Part shown: piece by piece, positions 34,575-44,461 of the stretch | Layout of the letters: each line of letters opens with the position of its first letter | How positions within the stretch are numbered: position 1 is the stretch's first letter | Assembly (NCBI GenBank): GCA_016720115.1 | Contig: JADJXT010000001.1 | Location: 1,550,001-1,614,000 of the forward strand | DNA length: 64,000 nt | Reading direction: 5' to 3' | From: Sphingomonadales bacterium | GTDB taxonomy: Bacteria > Pseudomonadota > Alphaproteobacteria > Sphingomonadales > Sphingomonadaceae | The notes under the pieces: model-generated | What the model saw: the letters and a program-made list of their open reading frames with translations, nothing else | The model's database searches: none | What the model was told of the DNA's origin: nothing | Position numbers and translations under genes: made by a program

Positions 34575-35495
34575 TTATTCAACCGGCAGGAAATCCGGTA
34601 CCGACAGGTAGCGCTCGCCGGTATCATAGTTGAAACCCAGCACGCGGCTGCCCGCCGGTAGCTCCTTCAGTTTCTGGGCAATTGCGGCCAATGTGGCACC
34701 CGAAGAAATGCCGACAAGCATGCCTTCCTCGCGCGCGGCGCGGCGCGCCATTTCCTTGGCATCTTCCGGGTCGACCTGAATCACCCCGTCGATCAGCTGG
34801 GTATGGAGGTTTGTCGGAATGAAACCTGCACCAATGCCCTGGATCGGGTGCGGGCCGGGTTGACCGCCGCTGATGACCGGCGACAGGGTAGGTTCGACGG
34901 CGTAAACCTTCAGATTGGGCCAGGCCGCTTTCAAAACCTGCGCGCATCCAGTGATATGCCCGCCGGTGCCGACACCCGTGATCAGCGCGTCGATCGGGTT
35001 GTCCTTGAAATCGGCGAGGATTTCCGGCCCGGTAGTGTGCACATGCACGTCGATATTGGCGGGGTTTTCAAACTGCTGCGGCATCCAGCTATTGGGTGTG
35101 CTCTCGATAAGTTCGATCGCGCGCTCGATGGCGCCTTTCATGCCCTTTTCGCGCGGCGTCAGATCGAAAGTCGCGCCATAGGCGAGCATCAGGCGGCGAC
35201 GTTCAATCGACATGCTTTCAGGCATGACAAGGATGAGCTTATAGCCCTTGACCGCGGCGACCATCGCAAGGCCAACGCCGGTATTGCCGCTGGTCGGCTC
35301 GATAATCGTGCCTCCCGGTTTCAGGCTGCCATCCTTTTCCGCCGCCTCGATCATCGCAAGACCGATACGATCCTTGATAGATCCGCCAGGGTTCGACCGT
35401 TCGGATTTTACCCAGACTTCGGCATCGCCGAACATCCGCTGAAGTCGGATATGCGCGCTGTTGCCGATGGTTTCGAGGATCGAATTGGCCTTCAT
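34575..35495 (-). CDS. cysK: Cysteine synthase (O-acetylserine sulfhydrylase)
   Basis: PLP enzyme making cysteine from O-acetylserine and sulfide. The PLP lysine is in SNPGGSIKDRIG (Lys41), the substrate loop is EPTSGNTGVGLA and the phosphate-binding loop is TGVGTGGHITG. At 306 aa it has CysK length. Its ATG overlaps the stop of the upstream hydrolase gene by 4 nt, so the two are co-transcribed. Confidence 0.95.
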   Translation of the reverse strand: MKANSILETIGNSAHIRLQRMFGDAEVWVKSERSNPGGSIKDRIGLAMIEAAEKDGSLKPGGTIIEPTSGNTGVGLAMVAAVKGYKLILVMPESMSIERRRLMLAYGATFDLTPREKGMKGAIERAIELIESTPNSWMPQQFENPANIDVHVHTTGPEILADFKDNPIDALITGVGTGGHITGCAQVLKAAWPNLKVYAVEPTLSPVISGGQPGPHPIQGIGAGFIPTNLHTQLIDGVIQVDPEDAKEMARRAAREEGMLVGISSGATLAAIAQKLKELPAGSRVLGFNYDTGERYLSVPDFLPVE

Positions 35496-36151
35496 GTCGG
35501 ATGTTTTCCTTCGATTGTTGCTGTTATTTGATAGGCTTGTTTTTGCCGCAGTCGCTCGATCAGCGCGGTCTTGCCTGCTTCCTCACGTCTGTGCTCCGCC
35601 TGGGATAGTAAGCTGCGCAGCAGATAGAGTCCATAAGGCCAGTCGCCGATTCCGGAGGCCGCGTTGATATGCCCGAACGGCCCGGCGTTCACGAACCGCG
35701 CGCCCCACCGGCGCGCCAGCTTTCCCGCATGTCGCAGCGAGCAGTAAGGATCATTTTCGCTGCCGACGAGAACGGTCGGGAAGGGAAGCGCGAAGCGGGG
35801 GGCGGGTGCAAAATTGGCGAGCCGCGAGTCCATCGGGCAATTGTCGACGCTGGGCGGCGCGACCAGCAAGACACCCACTATGTCATGCTTTTCGGCATAC
35901 GGTTCCTGCGAGGCCCACCACGCGACAGCGAGGCAGCCCAGACTATGTGCGACAAGGATCTTCGGCCCTTGCGTCGACGCGATGGCAATGCCCAGATTTG
36001 TCGTCCAGCTTGTGCGACGCGGCGATGACCATGCGCCCAGTTCCACGCGCGAGGCGTTGGGCAACTGGCGTTCCCAATGGCTTTGCCAATGATCGGGGCC
36101 GCTATTGTTGAGCCCGGGGATGATCAGGATTGCGGGGTCGGTTGATGTCAT
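35492..36151 (-). CDS. RBBP9/YdeN-family alpha/beta hydrolase
   Basis: Small serine hydrolase (219 aa). It starts with ILIIPGLNNSGPDHWQSHWE, the hallmark of the family, followed by the nucleophile elbow VAHSLGCLA, an Asp in GSENDPYC and a His in GHINAASGIG, a complete catalytic triad. The natural substrate is unknown for most members. It is the first gene of a two-gene unit with cysK. Nothing recognisable was seen in the 133-nt gap upstream. Confidence 0.88.
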   Translation of the reverse strand: MTSTDPAILIIPGLNNSGPDHWQSHWERQLPNASRVELGAWSSPRRTSWTTNLGIAIASTQGPKILVAHSLGCLAVAWWASQEPYAEKHDIVGVLLVAPPSVDNCPMDSRLANFAPAPRFALPFPTVLVGSENDPYCSLRHAGKLARRWGARFVNAGPFGHINAASGIGDWPYGLYLLRSLLSQAEHRREEAGKTALIERLRQKQAYQITATIEGKHPT

Positions 36152-36284
36152 ATTTCGGCTCCTTCCGGTTGGGGATCAGATGGGCCGTTGGTAACGGGTG
36201 ATGCCGGTTTATATTCAACCAAATGAGTAGACAATAAACTTTGCGTTGAAACGCGCAAACCTGTCGTTGATCCGATTGGGTGGG

Positions 36285-37616
36285 TCAGCGGGCCTTGTCG
36301 GCCTGGCGAAATTGCGGTTCGAACGTCCGGGCATTTTTCAGTTCGGGGAACAGCTTTGCCCAGATACCGGTAATCACAATAGCGCCCGCGCCGCCGAATA
36401 TAACCGCGCCAACCGGGCCGAGCAGCGCGGCGGCAAAGCCCGATTGCAGTTCGCCCAACTCGTTCGACGCGGAAATGGCGAGCCCCGATACCGAACTGAC
36501 CCGTCCGCGCATCGAATCTGGCGTGTTGAGTTGCACCAGCGACCCGCGCACATAGACCGAGAGCATGTCTGCCGCGCCCAATATGGCCAGCATCGTCAAT
36601 GCGACCGCCATCGATGCCTCCATGTCGAGCCAATCGATCTCGGCATTGCCGAACAGATTTTCGCCGATGATGTGCGAAAAGCCGAAGCCGATGGTGGCAA
36701 TTCCGAAAACTACCACCGCCCACAGCATCTTTGCGCCGACATTGTGTTTCAGCGGCTTGAAGGCAAGGTAGATGGCGACAATCGCTGCGCCAAAGGCTGG
36801 TGCTGCGCGAAGCTGACCCAGCCCGTCCGGGCCGACATGCAATATGTCGCGCGCATAGACCGGGAGCAGGGCGGTGGCGCCTGCCAACAGGACAGCGAAC
36901 AGATCAAGCGTGATCGCGCCGAGCAGGAAGCGTTCGGACCAGGTATATTTCATCCCTTCTACCATCATCCGCAGCGGATGCTTCTTCTCGGTCATCGGGG
37001 GCGGGTGGACCGGGCGAACGGTCGATAGTGCGATGCTGGACAGGATGAGCAGGGAAACCGCCATCCAGTAGGATCCTGCCGCATTCTGCGCATACATCAG
37101 GCCGCCCACCGCAGGGCCTATCACCGATGCACCCTGCCAGGCGATCGAACCCAGCGCGATTGCGCGCGGCAACGATTCGGGCGGAACGATATTGGGCGCA
37201 ATGGCCGCCATCGACGGGCCGACAAAGACGCGGGCGACGCCGTGCATTGCGGCGAGCAGGAACAACAACGGCAGGCTGAGGGCTGCATTATAGGTGAGCA
37301 GACCGAGCGTGAGTGCCACACTGGCATCGACCATATTCGCAAAAATCGCGACCCGGCGTCGCTCGAACCGGTCGGCGGCCCAACCTGCTACCGGGGTAAG
37401 CAAAGCGAGAGGCACGAACTGCACCAGCCCCAGCAACCCAAGCTGGAACGCCGCTTGCTTGGGCGACATGCCATAATCGGTGCGGGCAACATCATAGACC
37501 TGCCAAGCGATGATAACGACCATCGACATGGTCGCGGTCACCGCCATGAAACGCGCCAGCCAGTAGCGGCGGTAATCGGGGATGCTGAAAGGGTGCGGTG
37601 CGGACGACATGCTCAT
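36285..37616 (-). CDS. MFS transporter (EntS-like MFS_3 type)
   Basis: Twelve-helix major facilitator, 443 aa from ATG 37616 (AGGCGGCGG upstream). The loop 2-3 motif appears as GWAADRFERRRVAI and its second-half counterpart as RGRVSSVSG. The N-terminus FSIPDYRRYWLARF is typical of the EntS-like group of drug or siderophore exporters. The substrate cannot be inferred; no siderophore genes are nearby. Confidence 0.85.
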   Translation of the reverse strand: MSMSSAPHPFSIPDYRRYWLARFMAVTATMSMVVIIAWQVYDVARTDYGMSPKQAAFQLGLLGLVQFVPLALLTPVAGWAADRFERRRVAIFANMVDASVALTLGLLTYNAALSLPLLFLLAAMHGVARVFVGPSMAAIAPNIVPPESLPRAIALGSIAWQGASVIGPAVGGLMYAQNAAGSYWMAVSLLILSSIALSTVRPVHPPPMTEKKHPLRMMVEGMKYTWSERFLLGAITLDLFAVLLAGATALLPVYARDILHVGPDGLGQLRAAPAFGAAIVAIYLAFKPLKHNVGAKMLWAVVVFGIATIGFGFSHIIGENLFGNAEIDWLDMEASMAVALTMLAILGAADMLSVYVRGSLVQLNTPDSMRGRVSSVSGLAISASNELGELQSGFAAALLGPVGAVIFGGAGAIVITGIWAKLFPELKNARTFEPQFRQADKAR

Positions 37617-37781
37617 CCGCCGCCTATCTGCTAAGCCATTGCATGGCAATCGCGCTGTGCTTGTTGCAGTTAAAGTTGCGCTTCGCATGGCGTTTGAAGC
37701 CGCTGGTCGAATTCGCGCTGGAACTGTCCGGCAAAGAGGTGCAGCATCCTGTGCATCTATTCAAGTTCGGGGAGTTGCAGC

Positions 37782-39539
37782 ATGAGATTGAAACAGGCGG
37801 CTTTGGCCGTATCGCTGGCGGCACTGGCCATCACGGGTGGCTGCAAGAAAGTCGATGGTGACAATGCCGCGATCACAGCCAATGACGGCAGCGAATGGGG
37901 CGGTTTTGTCGAAACATTCCTCGAAGGCTATTTCAAGGTCAACCCGACCTTTGCGGTCTATCAGGGCAAGCATGAATTTGACGGGCAACTGCCCGACTGG
38001 TCGCCCGAAGGCATCAAGGCGGCGATCGATTTCCGCAAGAAAGCGATTGCTGATGCCAAGGCCATCGACGCATCGAAACTGAGCGATGCCCAGAAATTCG
38101 AGCGCGATTATCTGGTACATGCGATGGAGGGTGAGCTGTTCTTCCTTGAAGATGCGGACAGCCTGCACAAAAATCCGGCGGCCTATGTCGGCGTGCTCGA
38201 TCCCAATGTCTATATCGCGCGCCCCTATGCCGATGCCGAAACGCGGATGAAGGCGTTCATCAAATATGCCAATGGCGTGCCGAGGGCGACAGAGCAGATA
38301 AAGGCGAACCTCAAGCTGCCATTGCCCGCAACCTATGTGAAAATCGGCACCGCAGGCTTTGGCGGCTTTGCCGACTATTATACCGGCGACGCCAAGAAAG
38401 CTTTTGCCGAGGTGAAGGATGCCGAACTGCATAAGCAGTTTGACGAAGCGGCCAGCAAGGCAGCGGCGGCGATGAAGGATCTGGCGGGCTATGTCGGCTC
38501 GCAACCGGGCACCGAAGGCGGCTATGCGTTGGGCGCAGACAGGTTCGCCAAGATGGTCTTGAAAACCGAGGGCGTGAATGTCTCGCTCGACGAACTGGAG
38601 GCGATCGGCCGGGCGGACCTGAAACGCAATCAGGATGCACTCGCCAAGGCATGCGGCGTCTATGCGCCGGGCGCTTCTATGCAGGATTGCATGGGCAAGA
38701 TGGGCATGAACAAGGCGCCCGACGGCCCGGTGGCCGAGGCACGCCGCCAATTGCCGCCGCTCAGGAAGTTCCTGATCGAGAAGGATATCGTCTCGATCCC
38801 CGGCACCGAAGAAGCCAAGGTTGAGGAATCGCCGCCCTATAACCGGCAGAACAGCGCCTATATCGACATCCCTGGGCCCTATGAGAAAGGCCTTCCGTCG
38901 GTCTATTATATCTCGCCGCCCGATCCGAGCTGGGACAAGGCGACGCAGGACGGCTTCGTGCCGGGCAAATACGATCTGCTGGGAACCTCGGTGCATGAGG
39001 TGTGGCCGGGCCACTTCCTCAACTTCCTCCACGCGAACCGTTCCAAATCGATCTTCGGAAAGCTGTTCGTCGGCTATGCTTTTGCCGAGGGCTGGGCGCA
39101 TTATACCGAGGAAATGATGATGGATGCAGGGCTAGGCGATGCCACCGGCTCGCCAGCGGAAGCGGCCGAAATGAAGGTCGGCCAGCTATCGAACGCGCTG
39201 CTGCGCAACTGCCGTTATCTGTCGGCCATCGGCCTCCACGCCCGCGGGATGACGGTCGCGCAGTCGGAGCAGCTGTTCAGGACCGAATGCTATCAGGATG
39301 CCGGCAACAGCAAGCAGCAGGCGGCGCGCGGCACTTATGATCCGGCCTATCTCAACTACACGATGGGCAAGCTGATGATCCGCAAGCTGCGCGATGACTG
39401 GACAGCCAAAAACGGGAGATCGGCAGACCGCAAGCAGTGGAAGGCGTTCCACGACGAATTCCTCTCTTATGGCGGCCCGCCGATCCCGATGGTGCGCGCC
39501 GCGATGATGAAGGAAAAGGAAGCCAAGGCAGTCTTCTGA
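37782..39539 (+). CDS. DUF885-family zinc-metalloprotease-like lipoprotein
   Basis: 585-aa secreted protein with a lipobox, LAITGGC (Cys21), so probably an outer or inner membrane lipoprotein. The DUF885 signature is VHEVWPGHFLN (His405, Glu406, His411), followed by AFAEGWAHYTEEMMMD, a gluzincin-like pattern, so peptidase activity is likely but substrate unknown. GGGGAG precedes the ATG. It is divergent from the MFS gene and convergent with the HD-GYP gene. Confidence 0.88.
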   Translation: MRLKQAALAVSLAALAITGGCKKVDGDNAAITANDGSEWGGFVETFLEGYFKVNPTFAVYQGKHEFDGQLPDWSPEGIKAAIDFRKKAIADAKAIDASKLSDAQKFERDYLVHAMEGELFFLEDADSLHKNPAAYVGVLDPNVYIARPYADAETRMKAFIKYANGVPRATEQIKANLKLPLPATYVKIGTAGFGGFADYYTGDAKKAFAEVKDAELHKQFDEAASKAAAAMKDLAGYVGSQPGTEGGYALGADRFAKMVLKTEGVNVSLDELEAIGRADLKRNQDALAKACGVYAPGASMQDCMGKMGMNKAPDGPVAEARRQLPPLRKFLIEKDIVSIPGTEEAKVEESPPYNRQNSAYIDIPGPYEKGLPSVYYISPPDPSWDKATQDGFVPGKYDLLGTSVHEVWPGHFLNFLHANRSKSIFGKLFVGYAFAEGWAHYTEEMMMDAGLGDATGSPAEAAEMKVGQLSNALLRNCRYLSAIGLHARGMTVAQSEQLFRTECYQDAGNSKQQAARGTYDPAYLNYTMGKLMIRKLRDDWTAKNGRSADRKQWKAFHDEFLSYGGPPIPMVRAAMMKEKEAKAVF

Positions 39540-39546
39540 TATCCGA

Positions 39547-39567
39547 CCTTTCCCCGCAGGGGGAAGG
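39547..39567. terminator. Hairpin between convergent DUF885 and HD-GYP genes
   Basis: CCTTTCCCC pairs with GGGGGAAGG (9 bp, one G-U) around a 3-nt loop, 8 nt past the DUF885 stop in a 45-nt convergent gap. Confidence 0.6.
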
Positions 39568-39584
39568 GCAGGCCATCGCCCGGC

Positions 39585-40886
39585 TCAGGCCGCTATCCGG
39601 TCTGAGCCGAGCAAGCGTGCCGACAACAGCGGCCAGTCGGGGAGATCGAAATCGGCAGGATCGGCCTGCGAGCGGATCGTGGGCGAACTGCCATCATGCG
39701 AAATGCAGATGTCGCGCCAGGGCAGGCTGCTGTGCGAGCGGATCGCATGGAATTGCCGCACTATGGGTTGCGTGAAATCGCCGGGGCTTTCGCCGATGAC
39801 AATCGCCAGCGTGCCGTCGCTGAGCACCACCAGCGACCCCACCGGCCAGATGCCGAGGCTTTCGATAAAGGCCTTCATCAGCAACTGGTCGAAATGGCCC
39901 TTCCAGCTCTGCATCTTCTCCAGGGCTTCGTCTGCGGTCAGCGGGGTGTTGTACACGCGCTGCGAAGTGATTGCGTCATAGACGTCGCAAATCGCCGCCA
40001 TCCGGGCCGCGAGGCTGAGAAATTCGCCATTCGTCCGGTTCGGATAGCCCGTCCCGTCCATTTTTTCATGGTGGTTGAGGCAGACATCGAGCGCCAGCGG
40101 ATCGACCAGCCCGGAGGCCGACAGGATTTCGAACCCGCGCCTTGGATGGTTGCGCACCACCGTCCATTCCTCGTCACTCAGGCGGGTCGGCTTGTTGAGT
40201 ATCTCTTCCGGGATCGCGATTTTGCCGACATCATGGAGCATCCCGGCCATGCCCATGGCCTTGACGGTCTGGGGGTCGAGCCCCAACTTGCGAGCCAGAT
40301 TGATCATCAGTGCGCAAACCGACACCGAATGCAGGAAGGTATATTCGTCCTTGGTTTTCAGCCGCGCGATATTGAGAATGATCGACGCATCCTCGCTGAC
40401 ACTCGCCGAAATCTGCTCGACAAGCTTTGATATTCCCTTGGTCTTTATGGCTTTTCCCATGCGTGCATCGGCAAACATGGTCATCACTGCGGTTTTCGAA
40501 CGGTTGAGCGTTTTGGTGGCGCGGCGGATTTCGGTCCGCCGTGCCCGCCCGGTCAGCCTTTTGGGCGTCTCCCGGCCGGCCGCATAGGGGTTGGAAAAAT
40601 CGTCGGCAGGCGGGGCAGAGTTGCGCCTCTTGCGCGCATTGCCCACTGCCGGTCGCCGGGCTTCGCTTTCCTGACGCTCGTGCGCGATGCCGGAGACGGG
40701 CACGTCCAGCCCCTTCGCGGTATCGATGACGACAGATTGTGCGCCAGCATCCCTCAGCCGCTCCAGATCCTCGTGCGTTTCCAGCAGGAAACGGTTGCGC
40801 CAGAAGGGATGGCGGAACCAGGCAAGATCGACGCTATGGACATACATGCCCACCCGCAACTGGTCGATGCCGATACCAATCAGCAT
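39585..40886 (-). CDS. HD-GYP domain cyclic-di-GMP phosphodiesterase
   Basis: Predicted c-di-GMP hydrolase (433 aa). The N-terminal ~100 residues resemble DUF3391 (IGIDQLRVGMYVHSVDLAWF), followed by a basic linker and the HD-GYP domain: HSVSVCALM, the HD motif MLHDVGKIAIPEEILNKP (His218-Asp219) and HHEKMDGTGYP (272-282). All metal and GYP residues are present, so it should be active. No transmembrane helix or sensor domain is visible. Its start overlaps the PilZ gene by 7 nt. Confidence 0.93.
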   Translation of the reverse strand: MLIGIGIDQLRVGMYVHSVDLAWFRHPFWRNRFLLETHEDLERLRDAGAQSVVIDTAKGLDVPVSGIAHERQESEARRPAVGNARKRRNSAPPADDFSNPYAAGRETPKRLTGRARRTEIRRATKTLNRSKTAVMTMFADARMGKAIKTKGISKLVEQISASVSEDASIILNIARLKTKDEYTFLHSVSVCALMINLARKLGLDPQTVKAMGMAGMLHDVGKIAIPEEILNKPTRLSDEEWTVVRNHPRRGFEILSASGLVDPLALDVCLNHHEKMDGTGYPNRTNGEFLSLAARMAAICDVYDAITSQRVYNTPLTADEALEKMQSWKGHFDQLLMKAFIESLGIWPVGSLVVLSDGTLAIVIGESPGDFTQPIVRQFHAIRSHSSLPWRDICISHDGSSPTIRSQADPADFDLPDWPLLSARLLGSDRIAA

Positions 40887-41539
40887 GGCAGTGCCGCTTC
40901 CTGGTTCGCGGCAAGCCAGCCTTCGAGTTCGTCGAAACGGAAGGGATTGAGCAGCCGGACGCCGGCTTCCTCTCCGCGGTTCCAGACAATCATCACCCGG
41001 TGGCGCGACAGGCCGTCGATCGCCAGCGATACCGTTTCGCCGGGCCGCATGGGCGCAACCCGTTCCAGACGGACGCCGTTGAGCGAAATGTCGGTCGCTT
41101 CGCAGCGGACGGTGTGCTGCCCGCTTTCAAGGCTGACCGGCACCCTGCAGCGGTATCGCGGCAAACGGGGTTTTATCCGGGCGATCGAGGTTCCGGCTTT
41201 TTTCAGGATGGCATCCAGATCGACCGGCTGGTCGAACGCGATGCCCGCATGGGTGCCCTTCTGCCAGCGTATCGTTCCCCCGAACAGCAGGTTGGAACGG
41301 AACTCTATCCGCACAGCATCGCCCACCTGCAACGCGGCACGGGTTTCGATCTTGGCGCCGCCAGAGGATATGTTGAGCACCCTGCACGGCAGTTCGCGTT
41401 CCGACGCGGTGATCTTGGCGGTCAGGAATACCGATATCTGGCGCGGGGCCTCACGCCTGTCGGGTTGCGGCATGGCGACAATGGCATCGCCCTCTGCCTC
41501 TTCACATGCTTCCAGTGCAATGCTGTTACCTGAATCCAT
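40880..41539 (-). CDS. Protein with two tandem PilZ domains
   Basis: 219-aa c-di-GMP receptor candidate. The first PilZ domain has RREAPR (residues 28-33) and NISSGG (56-61); the second has RYRCR (128-132) and DISLNG (150-155). Both show the RxxxR and D/NxSxxG halves of the binding site, though the first lacks the exact Arg spacing. It precedes and overlaps the HD-GYP phosphodiesterase gene, so receptor and hydrolase are made together. Output partner unknown. Confidence 0.9.
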   Translation of the reverse strand: MDSGNSIALEACEEAEGDAIVAMPQPDRREAPRQISVFLTAKITASERELPCRVLNISSGGAKIETRAALQVGDAVRIEFRSNLLFGGTIRWQKGTHAGIAFDQPVDLDAILKKAGTSIARIKPRLPRYRCRVPVSLESGQHTVRCEATDISLNGVRLERVAPMRPGETVSLAIDGLSRHRVMIVWNRGEEAGVRLLNPFRFDELEGWLAANQEAALPC

Positions 41540-42088
41540 AGCTCGACCGATCCCCTGCCGGCGCGATGGCCGACTTTAGCTTTAACGGTCTGCCTCCTGT
41601 AAAATTTATCGATATAAGGCGTGCCCGGCACGTTTTTTTCCGGACCGGCGGAGGGGCACGCCTGCCGCTGCGAAACGGCAGCGAAGCCCGCTTAAAGTGA
41701 CACAGTTTACCGGGTGGCACGGGGGCAACTGTAACCTTTGTACCTTTAGCGGATGCGTGTGTGCGGCATTTGGCAGTCGGCGGGGCAGCAAAGAGAACCG
41801 AGTCGCACATCGGCCATGCTGTGCGCGATTCATGTGGCTGTAGGACAGCGGTTTTCCGCGAACCAATCCGCTCTCCCCTTCACGGGAGAGATACAAGCCT
41901 TGCTGCTGCAAGCAGCCAGGCGCAGTCGAGAGGGGGGAGGGCATGAAGTCTCGCCTTCACAGCCAGACAAATCCAATTGCCCGCCGCGCCAGCGCAGGCT
42001 GCTGCCTGTCCCGATTTTCGCTTTGAGCGGAGAGGCGTGATAGGCCCCAGCCTGCGCTGGGGCAGCGGCGCCGATCCGCATCTGCACC
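41540..42088. other. 549-nt gene-free gap with palindromes
   Basis: No convincing gene was found. The first part (41540-41760) must hold the promoter of the PilZ/HD-GYP unit, but no clear -10/-35 can be fixed. 41870-41945 holds CTCTCCCCTTCACGGGAGAG and a related G-rich stretch, in the style of the window's C4T-stem repeats. At 41989-42000 and 42049-42060 there is a perfect 12-nt inverted repeat (CCAGCGCAGGCT / AGCCTGCGCTGG) 48 nt apart, just past the uvrD stop, which may act as its terminator. Confidence 0.6.
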
Positions 42089-44398
42089 TCACCCCACACT
42101 TACAAAACTGTCCATCACCCGCTTCCGCCCGGCCTGCTCGAACGCGATCTCCAGCTTGTTGCCTTCGATATCCTCGATCACGCCATAACCGAATTTCTCG
42201 TGAAACACGCGCATGCCGATGGCCAGATCCGATCGGCCCTTCGCGCCCAGACCCACGGCGGGTTTGCTTGATTCCTGCACGCGTTGCGGGCGGGGGTTGA
42301 AGCCGCCGCTGGTGGCCGCCCGTTGCCAGCCCGGCCCGCGCGCTCCCGCCCGGGTCGCATTGGCGGCGGCGAGGTGGGCGAAGGGATCGGCACGTTCGGA
42401 CCAGTTGGCGCGCCACAGGCTGGCGCCGCCGGTCATCGTCTGTTCATTCTCGATATGCTCGGCGGGCAGCTCGTCGATGAAGCGGCTGGGAATGCTGCTG
42501 GTCCACTGCCCGTAAATCCGCCGGTTTGCGGCATGGGTGATGGTGCATTTTTCGCGCGCACGGGTGATCGCGACATAGGCGAGGCGGCGTTCTTCCTCGA
42601 CGCTGGCAAGGCCGCCTTCGTCCATCGCGCGTTGCGAGGGGAAGACGCCATCCTCCCACCCGGCGCAGAATACATGCTGGAATTCCAGTCCCTTGGCGGC
42701 GTGGATCGTCATGATCGTCACCGCCTCATCCTGCGCGTTCGCATCATTATCCATGACGAGGCTGACATGTTCGAGGAAATCGCCGAGCGTTTCATATTCC
42801 TCCATCGCGCGGACAAGTTCCTTGAGGTTGTCGAGCCGCCCCGATGCCTCGACGCTGCGTTCGGCCTGCAGCATCGCGGTATAGCCGCTGTCCTCCAGCA
42901 CCAGTTCGGTCAGCGCCGAGGGGGGCAGGGTGGCGGCGCTGTCCCTCCAGCGCGCGATATCAATGACAAGATCGGAAAGCGATTTGCGCGCCTTGCCGCT
43001 CAGTTCATCGGTTCCCACGATCCGCGCCGCGCCGACCGAGAGCGGAACCCCTTCCGCGCGCGAAACGCGATGGATTTTTTCGACCGCCTTGTCGCCGATG
43101 CCGCGCTTGGGCGTGTTGACGATGCGTTCGAAGGCGAGGTCGTCGGCGGGCTGGTTGATGACGCGCAGATAGGCGATGGCGTCGCGGATTTCGGCGCGTT
43201 CGTAAAAGCGGAAACCACCGATGATCTTGTAGTTGAGCCCGATCTGGATGAAGCGGTCCTCGAATTCGCGCGTCTGGAACTGCGCACGGACGAGGATCGC
43301 GACATCGTTCAGCGAGACCTTTTTATATTGCAGTGCCTCGATTTCGTCGCCGATCCGCCGCGCTTCTTCGGAGCCATCCCACACGCCGAGGATGCGGACC
43401 TTTTCTCCGCCGTCGAGATCGGTCCACAGCGTCTTGCCCAGCCGCCCGCTATTGGCCGCGATCAGCCCTGATGCGGCGGCGAGGATATGCGGGGTCGAAC
43501 GGTAATTCTGCTCGAGCCGGATGATCTTCGCGCCGGGAAAATCTTTTTCGAAGCGCAGGATATTGGCAACTTCCGCGCCGCGCCAGCTGTAGATCGACTG
43601 GTCATCATCGCCGACGCAGGCGATATTCTTGCGCTTCTGCGCGAGCAGCCGCAGCCAGAGATACTGGACGGCGTTGGTATCCTGATATTCGTCAACCAGG
43701 ATATATTTGAATTTTTCCTGATAGTCTTCAAGCACATCGCGGTTGTTCTTGAGAAGCGTCAGATTGTGGAGCAGCAGATCGCCGAAATCGCAGGCGTTCA
43801 GCTCGCGCAGCCGTGCCTGATAGACCGTATACATCGCCTGGCCCTTGCCATCTGCGTAGAGCGCGCTTTCACCCACATCGAGGTCGGCAGGCGTCAGCCC
43901 CTTGTTCTTCCACTTGTCGATCAGCCCGGCAAGGCTGCGCGCGGGCCAGCGTTTCTCGTCGAGATTGGCGGCCTCGATCAACTGCTTGAGCAGGCGGAGC
44001 TGGTCGTCGGTGTCGATGATCGTGAAATTGCTTTTGAGGCCGAGCAGTTCGGCATGGCGGCGCAGCATTTTTGCGCCGATCGAATGGAAGGTGCCAAGCC
44101 AGGGCATCCCTTCCACCGCATCGCCGATCATTCGGCCCATCCGTTCCTTCATCTCGCGCGCCGCCTTGTTGGTGAAGGTGACGGCAAGGATTTCGGACGG
44201 CCATGCGCGGCGTTCGGCGATGATATGCGCCAGCCGTGCGGTGAGCGCAGCGGTCTTGCCCGTGCCCGCGCCTGCCAGCACCAGCACCGGCCCTTCGGTG
44301 GTCAGCACGGCTTCCCGCTGCGGCGCGTTCAGGCCGTCGAGCCAGGGATATGTCGGGGCAGGGGCATCGTGAGTCACGCGTGAACGATTAGGGAACAT
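42089..44398 (-). CDS. uvrD: UvrD/PcrA-type ATP-dependent 3'-5' DNA helicase
   Basis: Superfamily 1A helicase (769 aa) for nucleotide excision and mismatch repair. Motif I is LAGAGTGKTAAL (residues 41-52), motif Ia VTFTNKAAREMKERM, motif II ILVDEYQDTN, motif III GDDDQSIYSWRGA, motif IV LEQNYRST, motif V TIHAAKGLEF and motif VI LAYVAITRA. The C-terminus (FGYGVIEDIEGNKLEIAFEQ) is the usual Tudor-like tail. I place the start at ATG 44398; a 179-codon upstream extension is low-complexity and opposite the MHS gene. Confidence 0.95.
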   Translation of the reverse strand: MFPNRSRVTHDAPAPTYPWLDGLNAPQREAVLTTEGPVLVLAGAGTGKTAALTARLAHIIAERRAWPSEILAVTFTNKAAREMKERMGRMIGDAVEGMPWLGTFHSIGAKMLRRHAELLGLKSNFTIIDTDDQLRLLKQLIEAANLDEKRWPARSLAGLIDKWKNKGLTPADLDVGESALYADGKGQAMYTVYQARLRELNACDFGDLLLHNLTLLKNNRDVLEDYQEKFKYILVDEYQDTNAVQYLWLRLLAQKRKNIACVGDDDQSIYSWRGAEVANILRFEKDFPGAKIIRLEQNYRSTPHILAAASGLIAANSGRLGKTLWTDLDGGEKVRILGVWDGSEEARRIGDEIEALQYKKVSLNDVAILVRAQFQTREFEDRFIQIGLNYKIIGGFRFYERAEIRDAIAYLRVINQPADDLAFERIVNTPKRGIGDKAVEKIHRVSRAEGVPLSVGAARIVGTDELSGKARKSLSDLVIDIARWRDSAATLPPSALTELVLEDSGYTAMLQAERSVEASGRLDNLKELVRAMEEYETLGDFLEHVSLVMDNDANAQDEAVTIMTIHAAKGLEFQHVFCAGWEDGVFPSQRAMDEGGLASVEEERRLAYVAITRAREKCTITHAANRRIYGQWTSSIPSRFIDELPAEHIENEQTMTGGASLWRANWSERADPFAHLAAANATRAGARGPGWQRAATSGGFNPRPQRVQESSKPAVGLGAKGRSDLAIGMRVFHEKFGYGVIEDIEGNKLEIAFEQAGRKRVMDSFVSVG

Positions 44399-44461
44399 GG
44401 GCAGCGGGGGCAATGCACTTTTCCGCTTTCCTTTGTGGGCAGAGGATGCCAGCGAGGGGGC

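Noticed and set aside
41526..41944. Small minus-strand frames in the 549-nt gap
   Set aside because: No ribosome-binding site, no recognisable motif, and they run through palindromic repeat sequence.
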